This document shows positions 10,072 to 20,105 of a DNA stretch of 64,000 nt, piece after piece. Under the pieces are notes generated by a model that ran no database searches, was not told the origin of the DNA, and saw nothing but the letters and a program-made list of their open reading frames with translations. Position 1 is the stretch's first letter. Each line of letters opens with the position of its first letter. A program made the position numbers and the translations under genes. The stretch covers positions 781,107 through 845,106 of the forward strand of contig CAJNDS010000868.1 of NCBI GenBank assembly GCA_905221605.1. The letters are read 5' to 3'. This stretch comes from Symbiodinium natans. Taxonomy: Eukaryota > Sar > Dinophyceae > Suessiales > Symbiodiniaceae.

Positions 10072-10111
10072 CTTGGGGCCTGCAAAACATCGGAGTCGCC
10101 ATGATACGCAG
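10072..10111 (+). CDS. candidate short exon
   Basis: Acceptor cttggcag and donor GTGCTG enclose WGLQNIGVAMIR. Confidence 0.35.
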
Positions 10112-10193
10112 GTGCTGGAAGACCCGAAACCTCACACTTGGGGACTTGGGGTTGAGGCGGTCTAGGTCTAGAGCTCTCAGCTCACATGTACAG

Positions 10194-10273
10194 GTGCGCC
10201 GGCTGATGCGCCGTGCCAAGAACGAAGAAGGCGGCATGCTCGATGCCGTGACGTCTTGTGACTATGCGATACC
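10194..10273 (+). CDS. candidate exon
   Basis: Acceptor catgtacag. Reads VRRLMRRAKNEEGGMLDAVT and then SCDYAIP into a CCCTAAA array. Amphipathic basic helix. Donor unclear. Confidence 0.42.
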
Positions 10274-10349
10274 CTAAACCCTAAACGCTAAACCTCTAAA
10301 CCCCAAACCCTGAAATAGATTGAAATATTTAGGTATGGGGATGAATCAG

Positions 10350-10688
10350 CCCACACTCTTTTGGTTTCGTGTGGCGAGCTTCAAGAGTCTGGGGCACAAA
10401 GGTTTAGGCGATAGGGTCCAACCACACCAAACCCCCCAAGACATCTAGAAGAGCGTATCCCTCAACACATCTGCAAAGTTTTGGCTGCACATCAAGCAAC
10501 TCAAAATGCTAGTTCAGGGTGTACGGGCAATGCATGTTTAAGCTTTTTCGGATTGGTGGCAGCTGCTGCATGCAAGAGATCTAGGGTGGCGGGCGCAGGC
10601 ATTCGCATCAACCGATACTGCCGTCCACAGCACTTGCCGCCGAACGCGCCTGCAGCGCCATATTCTAAGCCCATCCAGGCCCACCAGG
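10350..10688 (+). CDS. two-exon model, phase-consistent
   Basis: Exon 10350-10401 (acceptor atgaatcag) reads PTLFWFRVASFKSLGHK and ends G|GTTTAGG in phase 1. Exon 10479-10688 completes Val and reads LAAHQATQNASSGCTGNACL, SFFGLVAAAACKRSRVAG, and ends HLPPNAPAAPYSKPIQAHQ at a GTTGAG donor. 87 codons in total, open throughout. No family recognised. Confidence 0.47.
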
Positions 10689-10892
10689 GTTGAGGAGTTT
10701 TGGGGCCCTTGGGGCCTAATTTCGGGGTTCGCGGGGTCATTGTTCCCTCTGGCTGTGAGGTTTCTTTTGTAGCTGTTGCACATGGCGCTGCTTGCGCGGG
10801 GGGTTTGGCTTCTTTTGAGCTCGGGAGTTTGTGTTGCATGCCTGTGCGTGAGTCTGTGGGTAGCATTCCGGCTTGCATCTGCTTAAGCACAG

Positions 10893-10981
10893 TTGAGCGC
10901 CCTATTCACACAGAAAAAGCCAGCAAAAACAGGATGTCTATGCCGAAGTCCCGTCCCGGACCTGGAAGCTTTGGTGCATGA
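10893..10981 (+). CDS. candidate exon with stop
   Basis: After gcttaagcacag the frame reads VERPIHTEKASKNRMSMPKS and RPGPGSFGA to TGA. The same frame is open upstream to 10700. Confidence 0.35.
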
Positions 10982-11126
10982 GGGGCTGTGGACTCGAGCA
11001 ACAGGGACTGCTTCAAGGGATTCATATAGGTCCCATCCGAATCCATAGCAGAGGCTGGCAGATTGCGAGCCGTTTCAGAGCGCAATAAAGTTCGTAGGTG
11101 TCCGGAAGCATCGGTTCTTCTGCCAG

Positions 11127-11195
11127 CTTGGCTCAGATGTCTAGTCCAGCAATCTTTCAGATGCTCCCTTTCTCAGCCTCCCAATTCGAAATCAC
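11127..11195 (+). CDS. candidate exon
   Basis: Acceptor cttctgccag and donor GTGCCG enclose LAQMSSPAIFQMLPFSASQF. A 32-base exon just upstream (11062-11093, CEPFQSAIKF, donor GTAGGT) may belong to it. Confidence 0.45.
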
Positions 11196-11429
11196 GTGCC
11201 GCGGGTGGGAAGTACTATCAAGCCAGAATCCTGTAAAGCAAAAGGCCACCGAAGTACAACTAGTGTTACGTTAAGTAAGGGTTTCGAGAAGCAGGGGCCT
11301 CCTGTCTCTAGAGTGGTGCTCATGGCGGATCCCGCGCCGACGCCTCCAAGACAGGACGCTTCGGGTTCGTGGAGGTTCATCGGTGTGTGGGGCAAGACGG
11401 GGGTCGGGGGTGGGGACACTCAGCCCTGG

Positions 11430-11475
11430 TGGGTTTAGGGTTTAGGGTTTAGAGTTTAGGGTTTAGGGACAAGCA
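11430..11475. repeat. TTTAGGG array
   Basis: Six units with one GTTTAGA variant. Confidence 0.9.
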
Positions 11476-11616
11476 GGGTTTGGGACATCAAACCCTGAAC
11501 CTTGGAAGGAGAATAGTTCGGGTGGGGGGTGGGCTGCTGAGCCGTGCGAGAGTGCGATGGGATGTGAGCCCCGAAATCTAAGGAAGGCGCAAGCGTGCGC
11601 ATACACTGGTACGCGC

Positions 11617-11727
11617 CCTAAACCCTATACCCTAAACCCCAAACCCCAAACCCCAAACCCCAAACCCCAAACCCCAAACCCTAAACCCTAAACCCTAAAC
11701 CCCAAACCCCAAACCCCAAACCCTAAC
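11617..11727. repeat. CCCTAAA/CCCCAAA mixed array
   Basis: Runs of CCCCAAA units flank runs of CCCTAAA, showing block-wise homogenisation of variants. Confidence 0.95.
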
Positions 11728-11741
11728 TACCCGCCAAACCT

Positions 11742-11795
11742 GAAGAGGAGCCACCTTTAGCTCTCACCGAAGCAGAGGCTTGTTGGACCTTGCGG
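11742..11795 (+). CDS. candidate acidic exon
   Basis: Reads EEEPPLALTEAEACWTLRF directly after the array. Acceptor and donor are not clear-cut. Confidence 0.33.
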
Positions 11796-11814
11796 TTTGA
11801 AGGGGATTTGGCCT

Positions 11815-12145
11815 TGGGGTTCAGGCTCTAAGGGTTTATGGGTTTAATTAGGGTTTAGGGTGTAGGGTGTAGGGTTTAGGGGAATTTAGGGGTTTAAAGT
11901 TTAAGGCCTTGGTGTTCAGGCTTGGTTGAGGGGTTTAGGGGCGTAGGGGTTTATAGAGGTTTAGGGTTTAAGGTGTGGGAGTTTAGGGGTCTAGGGGTTT
12001 GTGAGGTTTGGGGTTCAGGCTTGGTTCAGGGGACTAGGGGTTGAGGGGTTTAGGGATCTAGGGGTTTAGAGGTTTAGGGTTTAAGCTTTAGGGGTTTAGG
12101 GGTGTAGGGTTTACGGAGGGTTTAGGGGTTTAGGGTTTAGGGTTG
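11815..12145. repeat. long degenerate G-rich telomere-like block
   Basis: TTTAGGG, TTTAGGGG, GTGTAGG and TTCAGGC variants over about 330 bases. Confidence 0.85.
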
Positions 12146-12273
12146 CAGCCCCAAGGATGGTCGACATGGGTTTTGGCTCTCTAGGGCTTCGGGTTACGGG
12201 TAGAAGGTGTTGAAGGACATCGGGGGTGTTCTCTGATGTTGAGTCCCTTTTTAAAGGTCCTCCAACGTTGCAG

Positions 12274-12493
12274 GAGGTCCGGGTATTTGGCGTGCTCGCA
12301 TGCTTCACCCCTATAGAGACCCTTAAATGCCTAATCCAGCTACCAAATTTTTCCGGTTAGCCCTCACGGTCTTAAGCCTATGTGGATGCCGTGTCCAGGT
12401 ACGTCACTACCAAAACGAAGGTTGGGTCGTGCCGCAGGCGCAGCCGAGTGTTGCAAAAACGTCATGCCTTTAGCAACTTTAGAACTTTTGGGC
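12274..12493 (+). CDS. two-exon model, phase-consistent
   Basis: Exon 12274-12355 (acceptor caacgttgcag) reads EVRVFGVLACFTPIETLKCL and IQLPNFS, ending G|GTTAGC in phase 1. Exon 12399-12493 (acceptor cgtgtccag) completes Gly and reads TSLPKRRLGRAAGAAECCKN and VMPLATLELLG. The frame starting at the acceptor G is also open but breaks phase. No family recognised. Confidence 0.5.
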
Positions 12494-12540
12494 CGTTCGG
12501 GGATTGGGATTTGAGCTTGGCAGTCCAAGCTCAAACAAAG

Positions 12541-12576
12541 TCCTCGCTTGTTCCCCTTCGTTAAGGACGAGCCAAG
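12541..12576 (+). CDS. candidate short exon, consensus donor
   Basis: Acceptor caaacaaag and donor GTGAGA enclose PRLFPFVKDEP. Confidence 0.4.
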
Positions 12577-12716
12577 GTGAGAAGAGCTCGGCAGCTACAC
12601 ACTTCGACCCTAAGCCCTAAAGGCCCTAAACCCCAACATGTACAGTAGTATAGATAGATCAGGATCCCTCGAAATATCCCGATAGATAGGTTAAGGTCTA
12701 CATTCTGTAATTCGGG

Positions 12717-12768
12717 TAAACCCTAAACCCTAAACCCTAAACCCTAAACCCTAAACCCTAAATCCCTT
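12717..12768. repeat. (CCCTAAA)n array
   Basis: Seven copies upstream of an exon candidate. Confidence 0.95.
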
Positions 12769-12804
12769 TTGGCCCTAGAAGTTCCTCAGGGAAGCTTGCC
12801 CCAG

Positions 12805-12864
12805 GCCAGGCTGGATGCCGACTACATCGAACGCCTTCGGCAGTGTCTGGAGGACTGTGCCTGA
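12805..12864 (+). CDS. candidate exon ending in a stop
   Basis: Acceptor gcttgccccag. Reads ARLDADYIERLRQCLEDCA and TGA, a good amphipathic helix. The frame one base on (PGWMPTTSNAFGSVWRTVPE) is also open and fits the phase of the exon at 12541, so frame is unresolved. Confidence 0.42.
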   Translation, partial: ARLDADYIERLRQCLEDCA

Positions 12865-12875
12865 AGAGCCCAAAC

Positions 12876-12952
12876 CGTAAATCCTAAACCCTAAACCCTA
12901 AACCCTAAACCCTAAGCCCCAAGCCCTAAACCCTAAACCCTACCCCTTAAAC
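12876..12952. repeat. (CCCTAAA)n array
   Basis: About nine units with CCCTAAG and CCCCAAG variants. Confidence 0.95.
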
Positions 12953-12954
12953 AA

Positions 12955-13300
12955 GTAGAGAGCATAGCCTAAACTGTAAAGGGCTTCCGTTCCTTATTCA
13001 AGAGAATATTTGGCTCTCTAGGTACAGGGGTGCTTCATGCACATACTTGTATGACAAATGCCCACGAATGCCTTTCAACGCCTGCTGCGCTCTAAACCCT
13101 GACCCTCCGGCAGTGAGGTCTAGCATAATATACTAAAATACAAACAGTTGTAAAGTTAATTAGTCTAAACTATACCAATACAATAGTTAATATCGCGGTT
13201 TCATAATAATGTAGTACAATGATGTAATGACAGCAAGAATGACATAGTATTAGGAACATATTGATAACAATATACACTAACTCCTGAACTCTGGTCTTGG
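12955..13300. other. AT-rich stretch without a supported gene
   Basis: 13110-13280 is clearly AT-richer than its surroundings (many ATAAT and ATAGT motifs). No exon or repeat pattern seen. Confidence 0.6.
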
Positions 13301-13310
13301 CCGACTGCAG

Positions 13311-13355
13311 AAGGAGGTGATGGCTCAGAACCCAGACATCCGGCCTGAGCGCCTC
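13311..13355 (+). CDS. candidate exon
   Basis: Acceptor ccgactgcag and donor GTGTGG enclose KEVMAQNPDIRPERL. Conservative helix-like composition. Confidence 0.42.
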
Positions 13356-13390
13356 GTGTGGGGCTGAGGAGGGACTCTCCGATCTCAGCC

Positions 13391-13483
13391 AGGGTTTAGG
13401 GTTTAGGGTTTAGGGTTTAGGGTTTAGGGTTTAGGGTTTAGGGTTTAGGGTTTAGGGTTTAGGGTTTAGGGTTTAGGGTTTAC
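13391..13483. repeat. (TTTAGGG)n, 13 perfect copies
   Basis: One of the longest perfect arrays, lying 35 bases after an exon and 24 before the next acceptor. Confidence 0.97.
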
Positions 13484-13506
13484 CCTTTCTCGGCATACCT
13501 TTGCAG

Positions 13507-13611
13507 CTTTCCCCAAATTGCGCAACCTCTCCACGGCTTGGGGTTCGAGGCCCACCCGCACTCACCCCAGCCCCACGACCAGCGACCCTCTTAGGTCAAC
13601 TTGTGTCTTTG
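13507..13611 (+). CDS. candidate exon, 35 codons
   Basis: Acceptor cctttgcag and donor GTAATC. Reads LSPNCATSPRLGVRGPPALT and ends PATLLGQLVSL. Phase 0 at both ends. Pro-rich. Confidence 0.42.
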
Positions 13612-13619
13612 GTAATCTA

Positions 13620-14085
13620 CTGTTTGCTTAAGAGCCCCCCCCCACAGAGGAAGATAATGATCCCAGTAGTGCCCTTATAAGGGAAAACATGTGTTTCTTG
13701 TTTTGGGGGGGGGTTCTTCACCAGTAGAACCCCCTAGGCAACGGCCTCCCAGACAGGAGCCTAGTTCAACGCAACCTCCAACTAGACCACTTCGTCCAAC
13801 TTCTCCTCAAAGGTTTCGGCCCACACCGAGGAGCGCGGTGCAGAAGGCTCTGCTTCCCATGGGCTCGCAGGGGTTTGGGGGGGGGTGGTGGAGGTGGGGG
13901 GTGGGGTCTATATAAGGGGGTTTCGGGTGCAGCGTTTGGGGTAGGGATCCCTTGCTATGGTTAACCAAGAAGGGTGGCCTAAAACCTCGAGCTCACGCTT
14001 GGGCCTGTGGGACTGTGGGACCTTGGGTGGAGGTTGGGCTTCCCCTAAACCCTAAACCCTAAACCCCAAACCCTAGAACCTCAGG
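13620..14085. other. Pro/Arg-rich open frame and G-rich sequence
   Basis: A frame at 13725-13875 reads Pro/Arg/Thr-rich (RQRPPRQEPSSTQPPTRPLR) but follows a G tract and has no clean acceptor. G-rich sequence (13873-13945) and a short CCCTAAA array (14045-14080) follow. Confidence 0.4.
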
Positions 14086-14174
14086 GTTTCGGCAACCTTC
14101 GGGGCGCGGCCCCCCCGCAACGACCCTCTCCTCCGCGGTCAGCACCCATTAAGGAAGTTAGGGAGTCTAGGCAG

Positions 14175-14236
14175 GCGCTCCAAAATCAAACCTTCGATCT
14201 CCCAGCCCTAGCCTGTGGCTACCATATTGGGGGCGG
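14175..14236 (+). CDS. candidate exon, 20 codons
   Basis: Acceptor gtctaggcag and donor GTGATT enclose ALQNQTFDLPALACGYHIGG. Confidence 0.45.
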
Positions 14237-14622
14237 GTGATTCTGAGAGTCAGCTTTGTCTTCAGGGTTATTCTTAGGGTCACTGTCGTGTTCGGGTCGC
14301 ATTGGGGTTCCTGTCGGGTTCAGGGTTGAGGGTTTCGTCAGGGTCCCTTTTCTGGCTTCCGGGACTGGTTTGGGATTTAAGGCCTTAGGGTCCTTGTATG
14401 AGGATCCGATTGTAAGAGTGATCTACAAGTGGACCCGTTAATAATGTGGAGGGTCCCGATGCCTAAGCCATCCTAAGCCCACCCCACCCCTTCAAAACCA
14501 TCAGACCCTAAAGAACCCCAGCCCTAAACTCTAAAGAACCCCTAAACCCTAAACTCTAAAGAACTACGAAGCCCTAACAAAAGAACCCCTAAGCCTAAAC
14601 CCCAAAGAGCCCCAAACCGAAG

Positions 14623-14700
14623 CCATCCTGCTCTTCGAGGCGTTCAAGGCTCGACAGAGTTCCTGGCGCTGGCGAGGCATCCCACGCTGCTCGAGGCTCG
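14623..14700 (+). CDS. candidate exon ending at an array
   Basis: Reads HPALRGVQGSTEFLALARHP and TLLEAR, ending G|GTTTAGGG. A second frame is open but compositionally poorer. Confidence 0.45.
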
Positions 14701-14821
14701 GTTTAGGGTTTAGGGTTTAGGGTTTAGGGTTTAGGGTTCAGGGTTTAGGGTTTAGGGTTCAGGGTTTAGGGTTTAGGGTTTAGGGTTTAGGGTTTAGGGT
14801 TTAGGGTTTAGGGTTTAGGGA
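14701..14821. repeat. (TTTAGGG)n array, about 17 units
   Basis: Contains two TTCAGGG variants. It starts at the GT following the exon. Confidence 0.97.
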
Positions 14822-14861
14822 TGGCCTTGGAGGCTTTCGGGGCTTAGGCTGGGCCAGGCAG

Positions 14862-14913
14862 GGAGCTCTACCAAGGGCTAGTAGCCAGCTGCGATCCCAA
14901 GAAGAGACGATTG
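14862..14913 (+). CDS. candidate exon
   Basis: Acceptor gggccaggcag. Reads ELYQGLVASCDPKKRRL. The donor is not clear and (TA)n sequence follows. Confidence 0.36.
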
Positions 14914-14929
14914 TCCTACCACCATGTTT

Positions 14930-15160
14930 ATCTATCTATATATATATATGTATACATATACATATATATATATACATATAGAAATACACACGCCATGTAT
15001 ATACAGTATGTATATATATATATGCACATATATATATATATATATATGCATGTATGCAGGCATGTATATGAGAGACAGAGAGAGCTTTGGACCTTTACGT
15101 ACCATGTTGCCTCCTTGGTTGCTTTATATAATATAAATACATATATGTATATGTAAGTTG
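14930..15160. repeat. (TA)n / ATAC microsatellite
   Basis: Long run of ATAT, ATAC and ATGC units. All frames here are repeat artefacts. Confidence 0.9.
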
Positions 15161-16010
15161 AATACTTAAAGTAACTTAAATAGCCTAGCCGGGCCTCTTG
15201 AAGCAATTCCTAAGGGTTCACTTAACCATATGAATTAACTACGTTATGTAAATTGCATTGGAGTCACCATAGTACTTAAATTGTTTAAGTTGATTGAGTT
15301 TTTCAACTGGTGGTGGAGGTCCGAGACCCCGAAAATGGTGCACGTGACGCACTTGCACTGAACATGTTCATGCCTGTGCCGTGTTCTGGTGGGCTAAACA
15401 ACCAGGCATGTTTCGTGCTAGGGATTAAGGTTTCAGAGCAGCTGTTACTGTAGGCCCTATTGTGGTTTGGATGTGTAATTCATATGTTGGAAGATATAGG
15501 TCAGCTTTAGATTCAGCTTGGGCTGTAAGATTCTCTCGTAGAGCATGGTTTTTTCGGATTCACTCTTGCTTTGGATTTAGAGATAGTTTTAACGTGGCTG
15601 CAGCTTGCACTTTCAATTTGCCTGTTTGCAGAGCAGAAGTTAGGATTACTTTCGTTTTAGATTGTTGATGCCGAGGATGTTAAGAGATATAGATTTGCTT
15701 GAGGTTTCGTTTAGGTTGTCGGGTTCTCTTGCAGAGCAGAGATAGAGGATCTACGTTTGCTTTGGAATTTTGTTTTAGGTGTTTGGAGGTGATCAGTTTG
15801 TTGTAGTTAGGAAAAAACAACTCAGCGAATAAAGTTCTGAATAGAGCGGCCTTAGATATTCATTGAACATAACGAAGTTTTACTAGCTAATTTATGTTGA
15901 ATTCAAGGCCCGCGAAACAGACCCTAAAGGTGTCGTCCACATTTATGTGGTTTTTGGCGTTTACATTCATAACATAATTTTGAAAAAACTAAGCCAATAG
16001 AACCTCGAGG
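15160..16010. other. AT-rich stretch with diverged internal repeats
   Basis: 15520-15790 holds diverged units built on gcagagcagag, tttgctttgg and ttagg, all T-rich. No supported exon. Confidence 0.5.
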
Positions 16011-16075
16011 CAGTTTAGGTCAGGAATCCACCCCCATCCCTCTCGAGGCAAGATTTGAAGGCTCCGTCAGTCAGA

Positions 16076-16182
16076 CAGAGACAAAGAGACAGAGCGAGAG
16101 AGAAGAAGAAGAAGAATAAGAAGAAGAAGAAGAATAAGAAGAAGAAGAATAATAAGAAGAAGAAAAGAGAGAAAGAGAGAGA
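16076..16182. repeat. purine tract, (GA)n and (GAA)n
   Basis: About 100 bases of almost pure purine on the + strand, able to form triplex DNA. Confidence 0.9.
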
Positions 16183-16227
16183 GCGCTTGCTTGGCGTTTT
16201 CCCTCCGCACGCCTGTTTCACATCAAG

Positions 16228-16274
16228 ACAGAAACTCGGTACAGAGTGCGCCTCTCCCCCCTTCTCCCCCAAGG
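16228..16274 (+). CDS. candidate exon with GTATGG donor
   Basis: After cacatcaag the frame reads TETRYRVRLSPLLPQ. A TTTAGGG block starts about 30 bases downstream. Confidence 0.4.
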
Positions 16275-16295
16275 GTATGGTACCCCCCCGGCCCT

Positions 16296-16390
16296 TAGGG
16301 TGGGGTTTAGGGTTTAGGGGTTAGGGGTTTAAAGGGTGTAGGGGTTTAAGGGTTTAGGGGTTTGGGGGTTTAGCATTAGGGTTTAGGCAA
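16296..16390. repeat. degenerate TTTAGGGG array
   Basis: TTTAGGG and TTTAGGGG units with interruptions. Confidence 0.9.
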
Positions 16391-16740
16391 GCTTAATTAA
16401 GGGGGGGGGGATACCATGGGGGGGGGGGGGGGGGCGGCAGTGTTGATACGGACACGGATCCTTTTCGATTTTTCCAATCACTCCTAGATATACCGTCATA
16501 TAGGGCCCTGTATACCTGCGTACCCTTGAATAGCCCGCTCAAAAACCCTTAAGGGCCCACCCGTTGAGAACCTCATACGCTTTAGGGTCCAGGGTTTTAG
16601 AGTTTAGGGGGTTATAGGGGTTCAGCGGATAGGGGTTTAGGGGTTAGGGGTTTAGGATGTAGGGGCTTTGTGGTTCAGGGCTGCATCCCCTAAAGGCTCT
16701 AAACCCTGCGTCCTCGGAAAGGCACACACACACATCAAGC
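16390..16740. other. G-rich and degenerate sequence
   Basis: Two G tracts (16399-16435) and scattered TTTAGGG-like units at 16580-16670. No exon seen. Confidence 0.55.
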
Positions 16741-16908
16741 TAACCCCAAAATTTCAAAACCCTAAACCCTCAGCCCGAAACCCTAAAGCCTAAACCCTGA
16801 ACCCTCCGCCCCTAAACTCTAGACCCTAAACCCTGAACCCTCCGCCCCTAAACTCTAAACCCTAAACCCCTAAACCCTAAACCCCTCAGCCCCCTAAACC
16901 CTGAAGCC
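16741..16908. repeat. degenerate CCCTAAA array
   Basis: CCCTAAA mixed with CCCTGAA and CCTCCGCC pieces, leading into the acceptor of the next exon. Confidence 0.88.
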
Positions 16909-16910
16909 AG

Positions 16911-17002
16911 GCCGTGGCGCAGCTGGCCGGCGGCGATCTCGGCCTATGGGGCTGCCAGATTTTCTGCAAGCCAGGCCTCGGGCCCTGTGAGGGCTTCTTA
17001 AG
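16911..17002 (+). CDS. candidate exon between opposed arrays
   Basis: Acceptor ctgaagccag, donor GTGTTAGG. Reads AVAQLAGGDLGLWGCQIFCK and PGLGPCEGFL. A CCCTAAA array lies directly upstream and a TTTAGGG array directly downstream. Confidence 0.5.
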
Positions 17003-17095
17003 GTGTTAGGGTTTACTATGGTTTTAGGGTTTAGGGTTTAGGGTTTAGGATTTAAGGTTTAGGGTTTAGGGTTTAGGGTTTCGGGTTTCTGCTGT
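17003..17095. repeat. (TTTAGGG)n array
   Basis: About ten units with a few substitutions. Confidence 0.93.
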
Positions 17096-17276
17096 AGTCT
17101 TTCGGCCATGTGAAGCTATAGAACTTCGAAGCCCTATAGGGCTTAGTAATTTCGAGGTCTCGAAGCCGTTATTTAAGGTTTAGTAAGTCAGGGTTTAGTC
17201 ATTTTTGATACTACAGCATTCCGAGGGTGTAGGGACTAGGGGTCCGTAAGCAAGCCTCTTCATTTGCTTATTTCAG

Positions 17277-17483
17277 GCCCTGTGTGCAACCGTGATACAT
17301 CTGTTTAAGGGGCCTTTGGGATCAGCCCGCAAGAAGAATGGGCTTCGCGGTGTAGGGTGCAAGAATGTAGAAGGACTGAGTGGAACACTGCAGTGGGAAC
17401 ATGCTGCATTGATGCATTGCTGCAGGGGGAGATGGCATGGAAGTGCCCATGCACCAGGAGCATGTGCAGTTCTGTTCAACTAG
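17277..17483 (+). CDS. candidate long exon, 68 codons and stop
   Basis: Acceptor cttatttcag. The frame reads ALCATVIHLFKGPLGSARKK, NGLRGVGCKNVEGLSGTLQW and EHAALMHCCRGRWHG to TAG. Length and composition make it one of the better single exons. No family recognised. Confidence 0.48.
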   Translation, partial: ALCATVIHLFKGPLGSARKKNGLRGVGCKNVEGLSGTLQWEHAALMHCCRGRWHGSAHAPGACAVLFN

Positions 17484-17516
17484 ACACACAGGTCCTGTCA
17501 TCTCTCTCTTGATCTG

Positions 17517-17850
17517 TTGGAGCCTGCTGGAGGATGGCGAGTACTGGCCGATCAAGCCTTTGGCGACTGTGACAGCATGGGTGGCGCTGGACAGGCCATG
17601 GAGCGATTCAAGGGCAAAGTAAGCGCACATCGAGTCTGGACATTTAGAAACTTGTGGACTTGCACAGGATACCCTTGGCTGGCTGATTTTGCCTCACAAC
17701 CCTTCTCCACGACTGGGCCTAGTATTGACAGCCTTGAGAGCCCCATGCCTGCATGGCACAGTCGCACGCCCGAAGACCAGCACAGAGCGATGTTCATCTT
17801 CGCCCCATCACGTGCGATCGACTGCTGTCGCTTGCCCCAGCCGCGGATGT
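17517..17850 (+). CDS. candidate long open region
   Basis: About 110 codons open without clear internal boundaries, including ADQAFGDCDSMGGAGQAMER and PAWHSRTPEDQHRAMFIFAP. A GTAAGC donor lies at 17620 after FKGK, so the first part may be a separate exon. Confidence 0.36.
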
Positions 17851-17928
17851 CGCTACCCCCCCAAGCCTCTGAGCCCCAAACCCTAAACATCCCGAAGCCC
17901 CAAACCCGAAGGCAATGATGTCACGCAG

Positions 17929-18018
17929 GTCTGACAAGGAGAATGGCTGCCTCAGGGTGGCGCCTTGGGCCACACCTCCATGGTCCGGTCATAGTTGCAA
18001 CTCAGAGTGCGGAGCAAG
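17929..18018 (+). CDS. candidate exon, consensus donor
   Basis: Acceptor gtcacgcag and donor GTGAGT. Reads SDKENGCLRVAPWATPPWSG and HSCNSECGA. Three Cys residues and strong sites. Confidence 0.5.
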
Positions 18019-18251
18019 GTGAGTCAGAGTTCGAGATAAAGTTTGGGTTCGGGGCATCCCCCCTCCCCCCTCCCCAACCTGCCGCCCAACTGAGAAAGCC
18101 CATCTAGTCTATGACTCCATCCTCCCCTTTGAGGTTTCTCCGTGTTGGAGTCTGTGGTAATTCTTCGTTCCTTCATATCTCTCCCTCTCTCTCTATTCTC
18201 TCTCTATTCTCTCTCTGTCTCTCTCTGTCTCTCGCTTGCTCTCCTGAGCAG

Positions 18252-18299
18252 CTTTGCTACAGAGGACTTGCAGTGACAGCGGCTTTCTGGAAGCCATAG
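18252..18299 (+). CDS. candidate short exon with stop
   Basis: Acceptor cctgagcag after a (CT)n tract (18178-18240) that would act as a long polypyrimidine tract. Reads LCYRGLAVTAAFWKP then TAG. Confidence 0.36.
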   Translation, partial: LCYRGLAVTAAFWKP

Positions 18300-18890
18300 C
18301 CGCCACCGGAACATGAGCACAGCCCTCCCTAAACCTTGAGCCTCTGCACCCCCCCAAAGACCAAAATCCGCAGCTGCGAAGCGCTTCACAGAGACACGGT
18401 GAGGTGCCAAAGTCGCACGCCAGCAAATGCATCTTTGAGCACGAGACGTCCAACAAGGAGGGCCTCTGCTTTGCAAGGCCTTCATATTGTGCCATAGAAC
18501 CAGCAGTCATTCGAACGGGTCTATATATCTATCTGAGTATAAGTGCAAGGGTTTTGTAGCACGGTAAGATAAGCATATGTGTATGTACATTCCATATAGC
18601 TGCGGATGTGTTCCCCGTGCCAGCTCTAGACAAAGCCGGTAAGAAGTGCCTGTAGTCCCATATGCATGTCACAGCAGTAACGCTGGAAACCTTACATTGG
18701 CAAACAAAAGGATCACCAACCGCCCCGTACTTAGTTGTGCGGTGTTGCGTTTAATGGATCGCGGGCTTTGGGTTATATTTCGGCAAGGTGTGTGCAAGCT
18801 CGACCCTACTTCTTCACTCCGCTTGTTTGCGTGTGTGCAGAGGGAGACACGGACTCCCCTAGCCCTAAACCCTAAACTCTTAGGTTGCAG
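18300..18890. other. stretch with only minor exon-like pieces
   Basis: One short candidate at 18374-18398 (LRSASQRH, donor GTGAGG). The rest shows no clear coding or repeat signal. Confidence 0.45.
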
Positions 18891-19001
18891 GATGGTTCTT
18901 ATCAGAAGATTACACCCCCCCTTAATGCGCCCAAAGCGCCCCGCGAGGATGGGCTCGTCCTCACCCGCACAATCAAGGACTCCGCGCTGAGCCACTCACA
19001 C
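18891..19001 (+). CDS. candidate exon, 37 codons
   Basis: Acceptor taggttgcag just after a short CCCTAAA array, donor GTACGA. Reads DGSYQKITPPLNAPKAPRED and GLVLTRTIKDSALSHSH. Balanced composition, high G/C at third positions. No family recognised. Confidence 0.53.
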
Positions 19002-19222
19002 GTACGAGCATACGGCATAGGGTCGAGCTAGCGGCAAGGGTTGATAGGTTTGGGATTCATCGACATGGGAGGATCCGTAAGCCCAAATCCCTAAATGGAA
19101 TCCTGCTAGACTTGGGTTGTTTGCATCCTATCAAGGAAGTCAACAAGCAAGCAAGCCCTACACCCTTAACACTAATCCCTACAAACCCAACCCCCCCCCC
19201 CTCCCCTCCTCCCATTTCCCAG

Positions 19223-19288
19223 GTCCGCTCCCCGAGCCAGTAGATGTCGAGTTGGAGCCAGGCCAGGCCATGCCCATGCTTTCTAGTC
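19223..19288 (+). CDS. candidate acidic exon
   Basis: Acceptor catttcccag after a C-rich tract, donor GTACCT. Reads PLPEPVDVELEPGQAMPML. Confidence 0.42.
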
Positions 19289-19484
19289 GTACCTTAGACC
19301 CTAATTCCTGAACCCTAAATCCGAACCCCTTGTGAAAACCCCTAAACCCTCAACCCTAACTCCAAGCCCCGGAACCCTAAGCCGAACTGCCTAAGTCATA
19401 GCCTGAACACGCAGAAACGCCTTTACATCTGACCCCCCCCCCCCCCCCGCCTAGGCTCCTAGGGTTAGGGTTTAGGGTTTGCAG

Positions 19485-19553
19485 CAGCCTGCCCACCTCT
19501 CACTTATCGGAAGCCACAGAGCGCACCCTGACCAGCCTCCAGACGGAGAGGGG
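19485..19553 (+). CDS. candidate exon
   Basis: Follows gtttagggtttgcag and ends at GTGAGG. Reads SLPTSHLSEATERTLTSLQT. A competing frame (QPAHLSLIGSHRAHPDQ) is also open. Confidence 0.4.
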
Positions 19554-19970
19554 GTGAGGGTTGAGGGGTGTAATGGCTGTAATGGTATTCTCTTACGGCC
19601 CGTATATAATTATACTGATACTAGAATGACCCCCCCCCCCCCCCCCCCGCAAAAAAGAAAGAAACACAAACTTGTTCTTATTGTTAAGGCCCCTGTATTG
19701 GGTTCACTTTTGGGCTTCGGGGGGGTTTAGAACTTGTAGGCTGATAGGGCGTTGGAAGAAGTGAGCTGAGTGGGTAAGCCAGGTTCGGTGAAGACTGAGA
19801 GCTTTGAGGGTCACGGAGGACTTTAGGGGCTCCAAGGCTCTCGTGGTTTTTAGGATCCAAGGGCTTCAGGGTCCAGGATCTTTTTGGGGCTTCCGGGGAT
19901 TGAGTTGAGGGTAGGGTTTGTGGAGTTTAGGGAGTGTTAGGGGTTGAGGCTTGAGGCTTCAGCAGATGTT
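19554..19970. other. stretch without a supported gene
   Basis: Holds a C tract of about 20 bases (19629-19648) and G-rich degenerate sequence. No exon seen. Confidence 0.5.
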
Positions 19971-19972
19971 CA

Positions 19973-20105
19973 GCTGAAGCCCCACTTACTACACACCCTC
20001 CGAACCCTAGCCAGATTTCATGGAGGTTGTTCCATCTTGGGGGCTTCCTTGCAGGCTCCTGTCGTAGAAAGGTTTCTCAAGAGAGGCCCTGCCCTGAGTT
20101 CGAAC
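19973..20105 (+). CDS. candidate exon
   Basis: Acceptor aggcttcag. Reads DVQLKPHLLHTLRTLARFHG, then CSILGASLQAPVVERFLKRG. Helix-rich and plausible; 3' end not defined. Confidence 0.43.
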